In this document: piece after piece, positions 1 through 8,112 of the stretch | How positions within the stretch are numbered: position 1 is the stretch's first letter | Layout: each line of letters begins with the position of its first letter | Assembly (NCBI GenBank): GCA_019246575.1 | Contig: JAFAQG010000384.1 | Coordinates: 1-11,909, forward strand | Source: Acidobacteriaceae bacterium | GTDB lineage: Bacteria; Acidobacteriota; Terriglobia; Bryobacterales; Bryobacteraceae | DNA: 11,909 nt | Direction: 5' to 3' | The notes under the pieces: generated by a model | Seen by the model: only the letters and a program-made list of their open reading frames with translations | The model's database searches: none | Told to the model about the DNA's origin: nothing | Program-made: the position numbers and the translations under genes

Positions 1-1887
1 CAGAGCGGGCTTGCTGAACAGCATCATGGCAGCGGCGGGGTTGAGTGAGCGGACTTGGGTCAAGCGCCGCTGCGATTCCCGCGCTTTCTTGTCGAAATAG
101 GCCTTCAATACGTCGCGGACAATTGGGACGGCATTGTAGCTTTCGACTCCGTTTTCAAACAGCGCAGCCACGGCAATTTCCGGCGATTCCATCGGGGCGA
201 AACCTACGAACCAGACGTTGTTTGCCATGGCGCTGCCCATTTTGGCGCCTTTCGTGCGATCACTCGAGGCGACCTGGGCGGTACCCGTTTTCCCACACAC
301 TTTAATCGTGGGAAGTTGCGCAGCCCGTCCCGTTCCGCCTTCGTTGACCACTGCATACATTCCGGAAATCACCTGCTGCAGTTTCTCCGAATCGAAGTTG
401 CCCTTCCGCAACAGCACCGGAGCATCCGTTTTAACCAGGTGCGGCTTGTACCAAACTCCCCCTGCCCCTAAACCTCCCAGAGCGGAAACGATTTGAAGCG
501 GGGATACGGTGACCGCGCCTTGACCGATAGCCACCGAGATGGTCTCTCCGGCATACCACTTCTGCCGCGCTAAACGCATTTTCCATTTTGTCGAAGGCAT
601 CGTACCCTGCGTCTCGTTCGGCAGGTCGATGCCGGTCTTTCGGCCAACGCCGGCCAGATCCGCATAGTGCGCAATGCGATCGATCCCGAGTCTGTTTCCG
701 ACGTTATAGAAGTACACGTCGCAGGACTGCGCAATGGCGCGATGAAGCGTAATCGCGCCGTGTCCGCCTTTCACATGGCAGGCGAAGTAATGGCCGTAGA
801 AAGATGCTCCCCCGGAACAGTGAAACTCTGTCTTATCGTCGATCACGCCCGATTCGAGCCCGGCCAGCGCCATAATCGGCTTGAATGTCGAGCCCGGCGC
901 AAGCTGCGCTTGTATTGCCCGGTTCAGCAGCGGCTTCTGCTTATCGTTCGCAATCTCATTCCAGTCCGTACGGCTGATCCGACCGGTAAACTTATTCGGG
1001 TCGAAAGTGGGGCGGCTGACCATCGCCAGCACTTCCCCGTTACTCGGATTCAGTGCGACCACCGCACCGCGTTTGCCTTCCATTGCAAGTTCCGCAACCG
1101 CCTGCAGATCGAGATCGAGCGTTGTGTGCAAGTCTTTGCCGGGAACGGCGTCCTTGGTTGTCTCCATTTGGCGCTCGCGGCCCATGTTGTCCACTAGCAC
1201 GCGTTCCTGCCCGTCGACACCGCGCAGCACTTCGTCGTATTGGCGCTCCAGCCCGTCTTTGCCGATAATGTCGCCTTGGTGGTACTCCATGAATGCGGGC
1301 GAATCGAGCTCGGACTCGCTGATCTCTCCCACATAGCCGACCACGTGCGCGGCGAACCCGCCCTGCGGATACTGCCGGCGCCAGGATCTGATCAGGTCCA
1401 TCTCCGGGTAAGCGCTGGGGTCGCGGTGTGACTCGACGAATGCGATCTCATCGCGTGTCAATTGATCCTTGATGATGATCTGTGGCTGAGATCCCATATG
1501 CCGGATTTTGCTCGCGAGATCGTCGTAGTCGAGACCCATCGCCTCGGCGATCGCCGGCAGGTGGTCCCAGTTGATCTGGTCACGGTTCAGCAGCAGTGAA
1601 TACGAAGCTTTGTTGTCAACGATGACGCGCCCATCCCGGTCCAGGATCTTTCCGCGGGCCGCCAGAATGGGCGTGCTCTTGATCCGGTTTCGCTCCGCAG
1701 CCTCGCTGTACACGTCCGGATTCTGAACCTGAAGTTTCCAGAACCCGGATGTCAGGAAGATGAAAACCGCAACGGTCAGGTATTGAAAAACCGCGATCTT
1801 GTTGGAAGCCGCTTTAGGGTCGTCGCGCAGCAGGCGTTCGGGGGAAATCTCCTCCTCTCGCCTGTGCTCGCTGTCGATGATTGGCAC
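1..1887 (-). CDS. mrdA: Penicillin-binding protein 2 (elongasome transpeptidase), 3' end cut off by window edge
   Basis: A continuous reading frame of 629 codons runs off the left edge without a stop. It is the DD-transpeptidase that crosslinks lateral-wall peptidoglycan together with RodA and MreBCD. Seen: a short acidic cytoplasmic start, one membrane anchor (about residues 31-50), a dimerisation/pedestal region, then the transpeptidase domain. That domain has SxxK as STFK (S333-K336, the acyl-enzyme serine), SxN as SCD (S388-D390) and KTG (K533-G535). The spacing matches class B PBP2 (E. coli S330 and K544), so probably only a short C-terminus is missing. The chosen start is GTG at 1887, because no ATG precedes the membrane anchor in this frame and the frame closes soon upstream. 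Only a weak GGA about 11 bases upstream supports it. It lies 22 bases after the mreD stop, as the last visible gene of the operon; rodA would be expected next, outside the window. Confidence 0.95.
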   Translation of the reverse strand, partial: MPIIDSEHRREEEISPERLLRDDPKAASNKIAVFQYLTVAVFIFLTSGFWKLQVQNPDVYSEAAERNRIKSTPILAARGKILDRDGRVIVDNKASYSLLLNRDQINWDHLPAIAEAMGLDYDDLASKIRHMGSQPQIIIKDQLTRDEIAFVESHRDPSAYPEMDLIRSWRRQYPQGGFAAHVVGYVGEISESELDSPAFMEYHQGDIIGKDGLERQYDEVLRGVDGQERVLVDNMGRERQMETTKDAVPGKDLHTTLDLDLQAVAELAMEGKRGAVVALNPSNGEVLAMVSRPTFDPNKFTGRISRTDWNEIANDKQKPLLNRAIQAQLAPGSTFKPIMALAGLESGVIDDKTEFHCSGGASFYGHYFACHVKGGHGAITLHRAIAQSCDVYFYNVGNRLGIDRIAHYADLAGVGRKTGIDLPNETQGTMPSTKWKMRLARQKWYAGETISVAIGQGAVTVSPLQIVSALGGLGAGGVWYKPHLVKTDAPVLLRKGNFDSEKLQQVISGMYAVVNEGGTGRAAQLPTIKVCGKTGTAQVASSDRTKGAKMGSAMANNVWFVGFAPMESPEIAVAALFENGVESYNAVPIVRDVLKAYFDKKARESQRRLTQVRSLNPAAAMMLFSKPAL

Positions 1888-1909
1888 TAACTAGTTCCGA
1901 ACCGTAGAG

Positions 1910-2455
1910 TTACGAACCGCCGGATACCTTCATTCTATCGAGAATCAGGAACAAAGGAATGGCGATTGCCGAATTCAGTGCGCCATGCACGAACGTCTCC
2001 TGTGGATCGAACGGGACGATCTGGCCCAGCAAAGCGCGCCGCATAATCCAGTAAAAGAAAGAGTGGAAGAAATAGAAGAAAAAGCACAGTACGACCCGAA
2101 CAACCGTGTTTTCAGTGTTAAAGCGCACGCTCACGGAAGCGGCGAAGTATCCGACCAAGGTCTTTGTAATCCCATACATGCCCACCGGCAGGGTGGCCGG
2201 CGAAAGCGAATCCTCCGCTAACCCCACGAACGCTCCGAACAGCAATGCCTGGATCTGGCTATGGCGCATCAGGCCGAAATAGACCGTAAGCAGCAAAGGC
2301 AACTCAAGCCATTCGGTGTTTGGGACAAGCCTCGGCAGATAGAATTTGCCGATAACCGCGACCAGTGTCAGGGCCAGGAGTGCAAAGGCCTGGAAGCGGT
2401 TGACCCAGCTATCCTGGACCGGCCGCTTTAAGATCTGGTCGGTGGTTTCCGTCAT
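1910..2455 (-). CDS. mreD: Rod shape-determining protein MreD
   Basis: A 181-residue, strongly hydrophobic protein with about six predicted membrane segments (roughly 21-40, 50-62, 66-82, 92-110, 117-138 and 155-174). MreD is the integral-membrane member of the MreBCD elongation complex and is poorly conserved in sequence. The call rests on length, topology and position. Typical features are visible: the loop after the third segment reads GLAEDSLSP, resembling the family's G-x-x-x-D-x-x-S pattern, and VGMYGITKTLVGYF follows. Its ATG overlaps the mreC stop as ATGA (2452-2455), which implies translational coupling. mrdA follows after 22 bases. No independent promoter is visible. Confidence 0.9.
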   Translation of the reverse strand: MTETTDQILKRPVQDSWVNRFQAFALLALTLVAVIGKFYLPRLVPNTEWLELPLLLTVYFGLMRHSQIQALLFGAFVGLAEDSLSPATLPVGMYGITKTLVGYFAASVSVRFNTENTVVRVVLCFFFYFFHSFFYWIMRRALLGQIVPFDPQETFVHGALNSAIAIPLFLILDRMKVSGGS

Positions 2456-3714
2456 TGTTGGGCCGGACCGGACCGTGCGGCTCGAGGAGCTCCGAGCGGT
2501 AGTACCGGGCCAGTATATGTTTTCGCCCGAGGCTGCGGAGCCGGGGCCACGGGATGCGGTGCGGCTGGCGCACGCGCGCCCAACACGTCCGGAAGAACAG
2601 CTGCTTTCGGTGTCGCAGCGGAGGCCGGTTTGCCGGCACCCGGAGTCGCAGTTTGAGCCGGCAAGGAAGCAGTACCCCCGATTGTCGAGGATGCGGGTTT
2701 CGCGTTGAAATCAGGTATGTTCGAACCGTACCCTCCGAAGACGTGATTCTCCTGTTTTCCAATCGCCTGGTATTTCTGGAGAATCTTGTCTGCCTCGGTT
2801 TCCGGCTTTGCGGTCTCCGTTTCGGGCGAAGCGGTTTCAGTTGGTGGCGCGGGAAGCATCTTCGCGGTTGCGACCTCGACCGGCGACGCGGCAGGAATTT
2901 GTCGATGAACCCCCTGTAACACAACGAGGACCTGCTCCACACTGCCGGGATTCCCACTCAGGTTCAGCTTCACGTCTTTCATCCCCTGGCCGGGCTGAAC
3001 CGATATCGCTGTTCCGACGGGGAAGCCTTTCGGAAACACCCGATCCTCGCCGGAAGTGAAGAACCATTCGCCGACATCGACTTTGTCTTCGTTCTGGATC
3101 TGCTCGACTGCGCATTTACCCGCACCGCAGTTCAATACACCGTGGATGTGCGCTTTCTGCGACTCCACGCCGACCTTGAAAGTCGGATCTGTGATAAGCA
3201 GAACCTGCGAAACCAACGGGTAAACGGCCGTAACTTTGCCCACCACGCCCTCGGGCGTGACCACGGCCATGCCTTTTTCAATGCCGCTCGTCGAGCCCCG
3301 GTCTACGAATACGGCCTTCGCGGTCACCACCGTGCTGTTTCCAATGACCCGTGCTGCGACTGTCCTCGAGGGCGTCTGTGCCTGAAAAAGCGTAAGCGCG
3401 CGGGCGTTTTCGGCAGTTGCGAGCTGGTTCCGAAAGTAGACGTTCTCCATCCGGAGCCGGTCGTTGTCCGCCTTCAATTTGCGATTCTGCTCGCGAACGT
3501 CCAGAAGGATGAAGTAATCTTCGAGAAAACCGATGGTATTTCGTCGAACGGCTTCGACCACGCCTGCCATCGGCGTCACTGCCGTTACGGCCCACACTCG
3601 AATCAGGCGGTCGTCACGATTCGTTTTGACCTGATAACCGAGGTACAGCAACTGGGCAACTACAACGGCAAGCAGAACAGTAAGGTTCCGGTACCGGGTT
3701 AGCAGGGCCTCCAT
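2452..3714 (-). CDS. mreC: Rod shape-determining protein MreC, with long Pro/Ala-rich C-terminal tail
   Basis: A 420-residue bitopic membrane protein that links cytoplasmic MreB to periplasmic PBP2 and stimulates wall elongation. Seen in order: a short cytoplasmic start, a membrane anchor (about 11-28), a coiled coil rich in charged heptads (about 66-105), and the periplasmic double beta-barrel domain (about 115-270). That domain carries the family-typical VFVDRGSTSGIEKGMAVV and GVVGKV segments. After residue ~275 comes a low-complexity extension of about 145 residues, first Thr/Glu/Pro-rich and then Ala/Pro-rich. Many MreC proteins end near 270-370 residues, so the tail is unusual. Two cysteines (C196 and C201, CGAGKC) lie in the periplasmic domain. 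The start is supported by an AAGGAA Shine-Dalgarno at 3719-3724. It sits 53 bases after mreB and overlaps mreD by 4. Confidence 0.95.
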   Translation of the reverse strand: MEALLTRYRNLTVLLAVVVAQLLYLGYQVKTNRDDRLIRVWAVTAVTPMAGVVEAVRRNTIGFLEDYFILLDVREQNRKLKADNDRLRMENVYFRNQLATAENARALTLFQAQTPSRTVAARVIGNSTVVTAKAVFVDRGSTSGIEKGMAVVTPEGVVGKVTAVYPLVSQVLLITDPTFKVGVESQKAHIHGVLNCGAGKCAVEQIQNEDKVDVGEWFFTSGEDRVFPKGFPVGTAISVQPGQGMKDVKLNLSGNPGSVEQVLVVLQGVHRQIPAASPVEVATAKMLPAPPTETASPETETAKPETEADKILQKYQAIGKQENHVFGGYGSNIPDFNAKPASSTIGGTASLPAQTATPGAGKPASAATPKAAVLPDVLGARAPAAPHPVAPAPQPRAKTYTGPVLPLGAPRAARSGPAQQ

Positions 3715-3767
3715 GGACTTCCTTTTCTACTCTAACGAGGATGTGGCTGCCAGCGCCAACATCTCTA

Positions 3768-4793
3768 CTATTCGATTGCTATCCGGCGGAGAAGTTTGAA
3801 GTCTGTCAACATCTTGCCCGTGCCGAGAACGACCGAAGCAAGCGGATCTTCGGCGATCGAGACGGGCAACCCGGTTTCTTCCCTGATGCGCGTGTCGAGA
3901 TTTTTGATTAACGCGCCCCCGCCTGTAAGGACAATGCCGCGGTCGCTGATATCGGCGCTCAACTCCGGGGGCGTACGCTCGAGAGCAACACGGATGGAAT
4001 TGAGGATGGTCGCTACACAATCGGACAATGCCTCTCGGATTTCGGTGTCTTCTATTGTGACTGTCTTAGGTACGCCCTCGATAAGATTGCGGCCCTTGAT
4101 CTCCATCCTGAGAGGTTTCTCGAGAGGATAAGCGGACCCGATCTGGATTTTGATCTGCTCGGCCGTGCGCTCGCCGATCAACAGGTTGTACTTGCGTTTC
4201 AGGTAATTCATAATGGCGTCGTCCATCTCGTTGCCTGCAATGCGGACAGAGCGCGAATAAACGATACCGGATAAGGAGATGACTGCGACGTCCGTCGTGC
4301 CGCCTCCGATATCGACGACCATGTTGCCCGACGGTTCCGTGATCGGCAGGCCCGCTCCGATGGCCGCGACCATTGCTTGCTCGACGAGATGCACTTCGCT
4401 TGCTTTTGCCCGGTACGCAGACTCGCTGACCGCGCGTTTTTCCACCTGCGTGATCTCGCTGGGCACTCCAATGACAATACGGGGATGAACCAGCATCTTA
4501 CGGCCGTGCGCCTTTTGGATGAAGTAATTGAGCATACGCTCAGTTACTTTGAAATCGGCGATGACGCCGTCTTTCATGGGCCGGATAGCGACGATGTTGC
4601 CCGGCGTTCGCCCCAACATTTCTTTCGCTTCTCGTCCAACCGCTTCGATATCGCCATTGTTCTTGTTAATGGCAACGATCGAGGGTTCGTTGACAACAAT
4701 GCCCTTGCCTTTTGCAAATACGAGCGTATTTGCAGTTCCCAGATCGATGGCAAGATCGGAGGAAATAAGGCTAAAGACGGACCGAAAGTTCAT
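3768..4793 (-). CDS. mreB: Rod shape-determining protein MreB (bacterial actin homologue)
   Basis: A 341-residue ATP-binding actin-family protein that forms antiparallel filaments under the inner membrane and organises the elongation machinery. Seen: phosphate-1 motif DLGTANT (D17-T23), conserved segment VVNEPSIVA (33-41), phosphate-2 motif DIGGGTTD (161-168), a connecting segment with [12 protein letters not shown] (212-223), and adenosine motif GGGALI (291-296). Length and motif order are those of standard MreB. The N-terminus ([19 protein letters not shown]) is the usual short amphipathic start that helps membrane binding, so the ATG at 4793 is preferred although the Shine-Dalgarno is weak. 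It is the first gene of mreB-mreC-mreD-mrdA and is transcribed away from the propeller gene at 4904, so its promoter should lie in the AT-rich spacer 4794-4903. Confidence 0.97.
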   Translation of the reverse strand: MNFRSVFSLISSDLAIDLGTANTLVFAKGKGIVVNEPSIVAINKNNGDIEAVGREAKEMLGRTPGNIVAIRPMKDGVIADFKVTERMLNYFIQKAHGRKMLVHPRIVIGVPSEITQVEKRAVSESAYRAKASEVHLVEQAMVAAIGAGLPITEPSGNMVVDIGGGTTDVAVISLSGIVYSRSVRIAGNEMDDAIMNYLKRKYNLLIGERTAEQIKIQIGSAYPLEKPLRMEIKGRNLIEGVPKTVTIEDTEIREALSDCVATILNSIRVALERTPPELSADISDRGIVLTGGGALIKNLDTRIREETGLPVSIAEDPLASVVLGTGKMLTDFKLLRRIAIE

Positions 4794-4903
4794 GCACGAA
4801 CGACTTCTATGATGAAGGGAACCAACTAGAGCGTAGCATAGGCAAAAACGTTTCAGCCCGCATTTATAACGTATTTACTTTACATGCTTACATTTCCAAA
4901 CGA
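4794..4903. promoter_or_regulatory. Divergent promoter region between mreB and the beta-propeller gene
   Basis: A 110-base spacer between two genes that start in opposite directions. The half nearest the plus-strand gene (about 4857-4899) is markedly AT-rich compared with the surrounding coding DNA. On the minus strand TATAAA (plus 4863-4868) is a good -10 candidate for mreB, giving a leader of about 60 bases, but no convincing -35 was found at the right distance. On the plus strand TACATT at 4889-4894 would place a start only a few bases before the ATG at 4904, which has no Shine-Dalgarno, so leaderless expression is possible. Both boxes are read by eye and tentative. That the spacer holds the promoters follows from gene orientation. 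Confidence 0.4.
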
Positions 4904-6019
4904 ATGACCAGACGTGACTGGCTTACTATTGGCGGGCTCACCTTAGCCGGAGCGTGCGGGCGCAAAAAAGCGCACGGCTATCCAGGTTATGCGCTGATCG
5001 CGACAGCGGGGGAGAACAGCCTGGCTGTTGTGGATCTCATGCTGTTTCGCCTTGTGCGTGTGGTTCCCCTAAATGCGCCACCGACCGCAGTAATTCCCGG
5101 AGCCGGCGACCGGTCCAGTTACGTCCTGACTCCGTCGAACGGCAGCGTACATGTGGTAGGCGCGAATTTCAATCGCGTTGGGAGCCGGAAGGTGGCCGAC
5201 GAGATCACCGAAATCCGCCTTACATCGGACGGCGATTACCTGGTTGCCGTCTCAGCCGAAGCACGCGAGTTGATTGTGATAGAGACGAAGTCTTTGAACG
5301 TTGTGCGACGCGAGAAGTTGCGCGAGCGACCCGCGGGTCTGGATGTTTATAAGACGAATCACGTCGCAGTAAGCGGCGATAACGGGACGGTAGAGCTGTT
5401 CAGCCTGTCAGAGCCTCGGCGCTGGAGCACTCAGATCGGCAGCGCCGGGGGCAGACTGAATTTCAGAGACGATGGCAAATTACTCATTGCAGCGAAACTG
5501 CGCGACCGCTCGCTCGCAATTCTGAATGTGCCGGATCTGAGGCTCCTGACCGAGTTGGGCCTTGCGATGACGCCGCAGAACCTCTGCTTTAAACCTGATG
5601 GCGGGCAATTGTTCGTATCGGGAGAAGGAATGGACGGGGTTGCGATTGTGTTCCCGTATTCGCTCGAAGTGGAACAGACGGTGCTTGCGGGGCGTGATCC
5701 GGGGGCGATGGCGTGCTCGGACACGTATCTGTTCATCGCGAATGGATCGGGCTCCGACGTATCCGTGATGATCGTTCGAACCCGGCAAGTGATCGGCGTC
5801 GTCCAGGTGGGACAGCGTCCGAGTTTCATCACGATCACTCCGGACGAGCAGTATGCCCTGGTGCTGGACGAGGGCTCCGGGGATATGGCGGTGATTCGTG
5901 TTGGTGCGATCCGGGCAACGGACCCGGCGCACTTTCGCGAGAAGAGCGCCGCGAGCCTGTTTACCATGTTGGCGGTGGGAGAGAAACCGGTCCATGCGGC
6001 GGTGGTTCCGCGGGCTTAG
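4904..6019 (+). CDS. Exported YVTN/YncE-type beta-propeller protein, probable Tat-dependent lipoprotein
   Basis: A 371-residue protein with an N-terminal export signal followed by a beta-propeller. Seen: a twin-arginine-like motif TRRDWLT (residues 2-8), a short hydrophobic stretch, and LAGAC ending at C18, a plausible but non-canonical lipobox. The rest is a series of blades of about 40 residues. They contain repeated patterns such as NSLAVVDL, DRSLAILNVPDLRL and SGSDVSVMIVRTRQVIGVVQVGQRP, together with the recurring 'P-D-x-x-x-L/A-x-V' turn (FKPDGGQLFVSGEG, ITPDEQYALVLDEGSGD). This is the YVTN repeat family of surface or periplasmic propellers, whose ligands are mostly unknown. No catalytic residues can be assigned. 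The gene is transcribed divergently from mreB and converges on rsmE with no spacer. A link to wall growth is possible from position but not shown. Confidence 0.85.
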   Translation: MTRRDWLTIGGLTLAGACGRKKAHGYPGYALIATAGENSLAVVDLMLFRLVRVVPLNAPPTAVIPGAGDRSSYVLTPSNGSVHVVGANFNRVGSRKVADEITEIRLTSDGDYLVAVSAEARELIVIETKSLNVVRREKLRERPAGLDVYKTNHVAVSGDNGTVELFSLSEPRRWSTQIGSAGGRLNFRDDGKLLIAAKLRDRSLAILNVPDLRLLTELGLAMTPQNLCFKPDGGQLFVSGEGMDGVAIVFPYSLEVEQTVLAGRDPGAMACSDTYLFIANGSGSDVSVMIVRTRQVIGVVQVGQRPSFITITPDEQYALVLDEGSGDMAVIRVGAIRATDPAHFREKSAASLFTMLAVGEKPVHAAVVPRA

Positions 6020-6754
6020 TTAACCCGTGCCGGAGTTCGCCCAGTAAGCCTGAATAATGGCGAGTGCCGCAGTTGCGGCGGTCTCGGCGCGCAGGACAGT
6101 ATCAGCCAACGAACAAGACAGCCATCCCGCAGACAGGGCTTGACCGCGCTCTTCGTCCGTCCATCCGCCCTCCGGTCCTAATAACAGCGCGACGTGATCG
6201 GCGACTGAGGGATTCGTGGGCAACCGGCTCAGAATGGGGAACGCGGCGGGGTCCTCATCTAGGAGCAATCGAATGTTTGCATCGACTTGCAGCGTTTTTG
6301 CGAAACGAACTTCCCCCTCGACCTCGGGCAGATGGACGCGCCTGGATTGCTGGCTGGCTTCGAGGGCGATCTTCCGCCACCGGGCGAGCCGCTTGTGGGC
6401 GGCCTGGGCAAGCCCGTGTTCGCTGCGATTGGCTTCGAATGGCAAAATGGCCGTCGCGCCCAGTTCCGTGGCCTTTTCGATGAGCCACTCGAAGCGGTCG
6501 AACTTCATCAGGGCCGGTATCAGGGTGATTCGCACGCGCGGCGGCGGTGCGGGCAGCTTCTCCGAGACTCGGAAGGAAACCAGCGATTTGCGCGCGGTTT
6601 CGATCACGGCCAAATAGAGGTCGCGATTGTCCGAGATTTCATAGATTTGGCCGGGTTCGGCGCGAAGGACGCGGACCAGATGTTCGGCGTCGGAACCATT
6701 GAGCTCGGCGAGGCCGCGCCGGATCTCAGGGACGAAGAAGCGGCGGCGGGCCAC
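6020..6754 (-). CDS. rsmE: 16S rRNA (uracil-1498-N3)-methyltransferase RsmE
   Basis: A 244-residue SPOUT-class methyltransferase that uses S-adenosylmethionine to methylate U1498 of 16S rRNA in the assembled 30S subunit. Seen: an N-terminal PUA-like RNA-binding part (about 1-70, starting RRRFFVPE), then the knotted methyltransferase domain. That domain has the family motifs EKATELG (93-99), EASQQSRR (132-139), LLGPEGGWTDEE (191-202, cofactor-binding knot) and LRAETAA (221-227). Length is normal. It starts with GTG at 6754, only one base after the serS stop codon, so it is almost certainly translated by coupling from serS; no separate Shine-Dalgarno is visible. Its stop codon directly abuts the stop of the convergent propeller gene. 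Confidence 0.95.
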   Translation of the reverse strand: MARRRFFVPEIRRGLAELNGSDAEHLVRVLRAEPGQIYEISDNRDLYLAVIETARKSLVSFRVSEKLPAPPPRVRITLIPALMKFDRFEWLIEKATELGATAILPFEANRSEHGLAQAAHKRLARWRKIALEASQQSRRVHLPEVEGEVRFAKTLQVDANIRLLLDEDPAAFPILSRLPTNPSVADHVALLLGPEGGWTDEERGQALSAGWLSCSLADTVLRAETAATAALAIIQAYWANSGTG

Positions 6755-6755
6755 C

Positions 6756-8042
6756 TTATATTAAGCGGCCACCGGAGGCGTCGATGCGCTCGGCTTGGAG
6801 ATACGGCCGCAGGGCCTCGGGGACGAGGATGCTCCCGTCCGGCTGCTGATAGTTCTCGACGATCGCGACCCAGGTGCGGCCGACGGCGAGACCGCTGCCG
6901 TTGAGTGTGTGGACAAATTCCGGCTTCCCTTTGCCGGTTTTGTAGCGGATTTGGGCGCGGCGGGCTTGAAAAGCATCGAAATTCGAACAGGACGATATCT
7001 CTTTATATGCGTTCTGGCCGGGGAGCCAGACGTCGATGTCGTAGGTTTTGGCAGAGGAGAATCCCATGTCCCCGGTGCAGAGGACCACGGTTCGGTACGG
7101 CAGGCCGAGGCGCTCGAGAACGGCTTCAGCGTTGCGAGTCAGTTTCTCGTGTTCGCCCCCGCTCTGTTCGGGGCGGGTGAATTTCACGAGCTCAACCTTT
7201 TGGAATTGATGCTGGCGGATGATGCCGCGGACATCGCGCCCGTATGATCCGGCTTCGCTGCGGAAACAGGGAGTGTAGGCGCAAAGCGAAACGGGTAGGG
7301 CGTCGCCGTTGAGAGTTTCGTCCCGAAAGAGATTTGTGACCGGGACTTCAGCGGTTGGCGCGAGCCAGAGGTCATGGCCTTCGCATTTGAAAAGGTCTTC
7401 GGCGAATTTGGGTAACTGCCCGGTGCCATAGAGACTGGCGGAGTTAATAAGGAAGGGCGGGAGAACTTCGTGGTAGCCGTGCTCGCGCGTATGCAGGTCG
7501 AGCATGAAGCTGATGAGCGCCCGTTCGAGGCGTGCTCCGAGACCCGCATAGACGGCGAAACGTGCGCCCGTGACTTTCGCGGCGCGCTCGAGATCGAGAA
7601 TGCCTAGCTCGGGTCCAAGATCCCAGTGCGGTTTCGGTTGAAACGAGAACTCGCGCGGAGTACCGCACCGCCTTACTTCGACGTTGGCGGACTCGTCTTT
7701 TCCAACGGGCACATCCGCATAGGGCAGGTTCGGAACGCGAGCAAGAAAATCGCGAAACTCGGTATCAAGCTTGCTAACTTCGGCGTCGAGTGCAGCGATG
7801 CGATCGGCCATAGCTCGGACCTGTTGCTGGCGCTCGGAAGTATCTTTGCCCTCCCGGCGCAACTTGCCGATTTCAGCGGTGGCCTGGTTGCGTTCGGCCT
7901 TGATCTGCTCGCTTTCCGTGAGGCACCGGCGACGGCGAGTGTCGAGGTCCTGGAAACCATCGAGGTCGAGCGTATAGCCACGGGTTGCCAGACGGTCTCG
8001 AATTTCGGCGAGATTGCTGCGGAAGAAGTGGAGGTCGTACAT
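6756..8042 (-). CDS. serS: Serine--tRNA ligase
   Basis: A 428-residue class II aminoacyl-tRNA synthetase that charges tRNA(Ser) with serine in the cytoplasm. Seen: an N-terminal long helical hairpin (about 30-100, charged coiled-coil that grips the tRNA long variable arm). The catalytic core follows: LPPFLIN (194-200) near motif 1, the serine-binding TAE (230-232), motif 2 from [11 protein letters not shown] through QHQFQKVE (260-284), and motif 3 [18 protein letters not shown] (380-397) with the ATP-binding arginine R389. Length and order match bacterial SerRS. The ATG at 8042 gives the canonical start ([10 protein letters not shown]). It heads a two-gene unit with rsmE. Upstream is a 70-base spacer that holds a repeat-like element and then the gltA stop, so serS may use its own promoter or read-through from gltA. 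Confidence 0.97.
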   Translation of the reverse strand: MYDLHFFRSNLAEIRDRLATRGYTLDLDGFQDLDTRRRRCLTESEQIKAERNQATAEIGKLRREGKDTSERQQQVRAMADRIAALDAEVSKLDTEFRDFLARVPNLPYADVPVGKDESANVEVRRCGTPREFSFQPKPHWDLGPELGILDLERAAKVTGARFAVYAGLGARLERALISFMLDLHTREHGYHEVLPPFLINSASLYGTGQLPKFAEDLFKCEGHDLWLAPTAEVPVTNLFRDETLNGDALPVSLCAYTPCFRSEAGSYGRDVRGIIRQHQFQKVELVKFTRPEQSGGEHEKLTRNAEAVLERLGLPYRTVVLCTGDMGFSSAKTYDIDVWLPGQNAYKEISSCSNFDAFQARRAQIRYKTGKGKPEFVHTLNGSGLAVGRTWVAIVENYQQPDGSILVPEALRPYLQAERIDASGGRLI

Positions 8043-8051
8043 GTGTGAGAA

Positions 8052-8110
8052 ATCCGCTCCCTGTGGTCGCGGCTCAGTTCCCGTTGCCCGTGCTTACGCG
8101 CGCGGCTCGG
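8052..8110. repeat. Intergenic element with two GAGCCGCG units, candidate dispersed repeat
   Basis: Most of the gltA-serS spacer is a GC-rich block. On the minus strand it reads as two similar modules, each starting with GAGCCGCG. One (plus 8087-8108) continues as CGCGTAAGCACGGG; the other (plus 8054-8075) continues as ACCACAGGGAGCGG. The identical octamers (plus CGCGGCTC at 8068-8075 and 8101-8108) are 33 bases apart. It begins just after the gltA stop and ends near the serS start. The composition and modular look are those of small dispersed intergenic repeats, and I have an impression of similar strings in Acidobacteriota genomes, but copy number cannot be judged from this window. It may contribute to the serS leader or to transcript ends. 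Confidence 0.4.
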
Positions 8111-8112
8111 TA

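Noticed and set aside
45..1431. Several plus-strand frames at the left edge
   Set aside because: The minus strand here encodes PBP2 continuously with all three catalytic motifs; the plus-strand frames are shadows.
4875..4891. Three TTAC units in the mreB/propeller spacer as a regulator-binding repeat
   Set aside because: The units are only 4 bases, irregularly spaced and in AT-rich DNA where this is common.
6011..6027. Inverted repeat CGGG/CCCG around the convergent stop codons as a bidirectional terminator
   Set aside because: Only a 4-base stem with a 9-base loop and no U-tract on either side; too weak to call.
7626..8048. 140-codon plus-strand frame opposite the start of serS, and similar long frames opposite serS, gltA, mreC, rsmE and the dehydrogenase
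   Set aside because: They lie antisense to genes with clear family motifs, show no domain, signal or ribosome site, and are expected by chance in GC-rich coding DNA.
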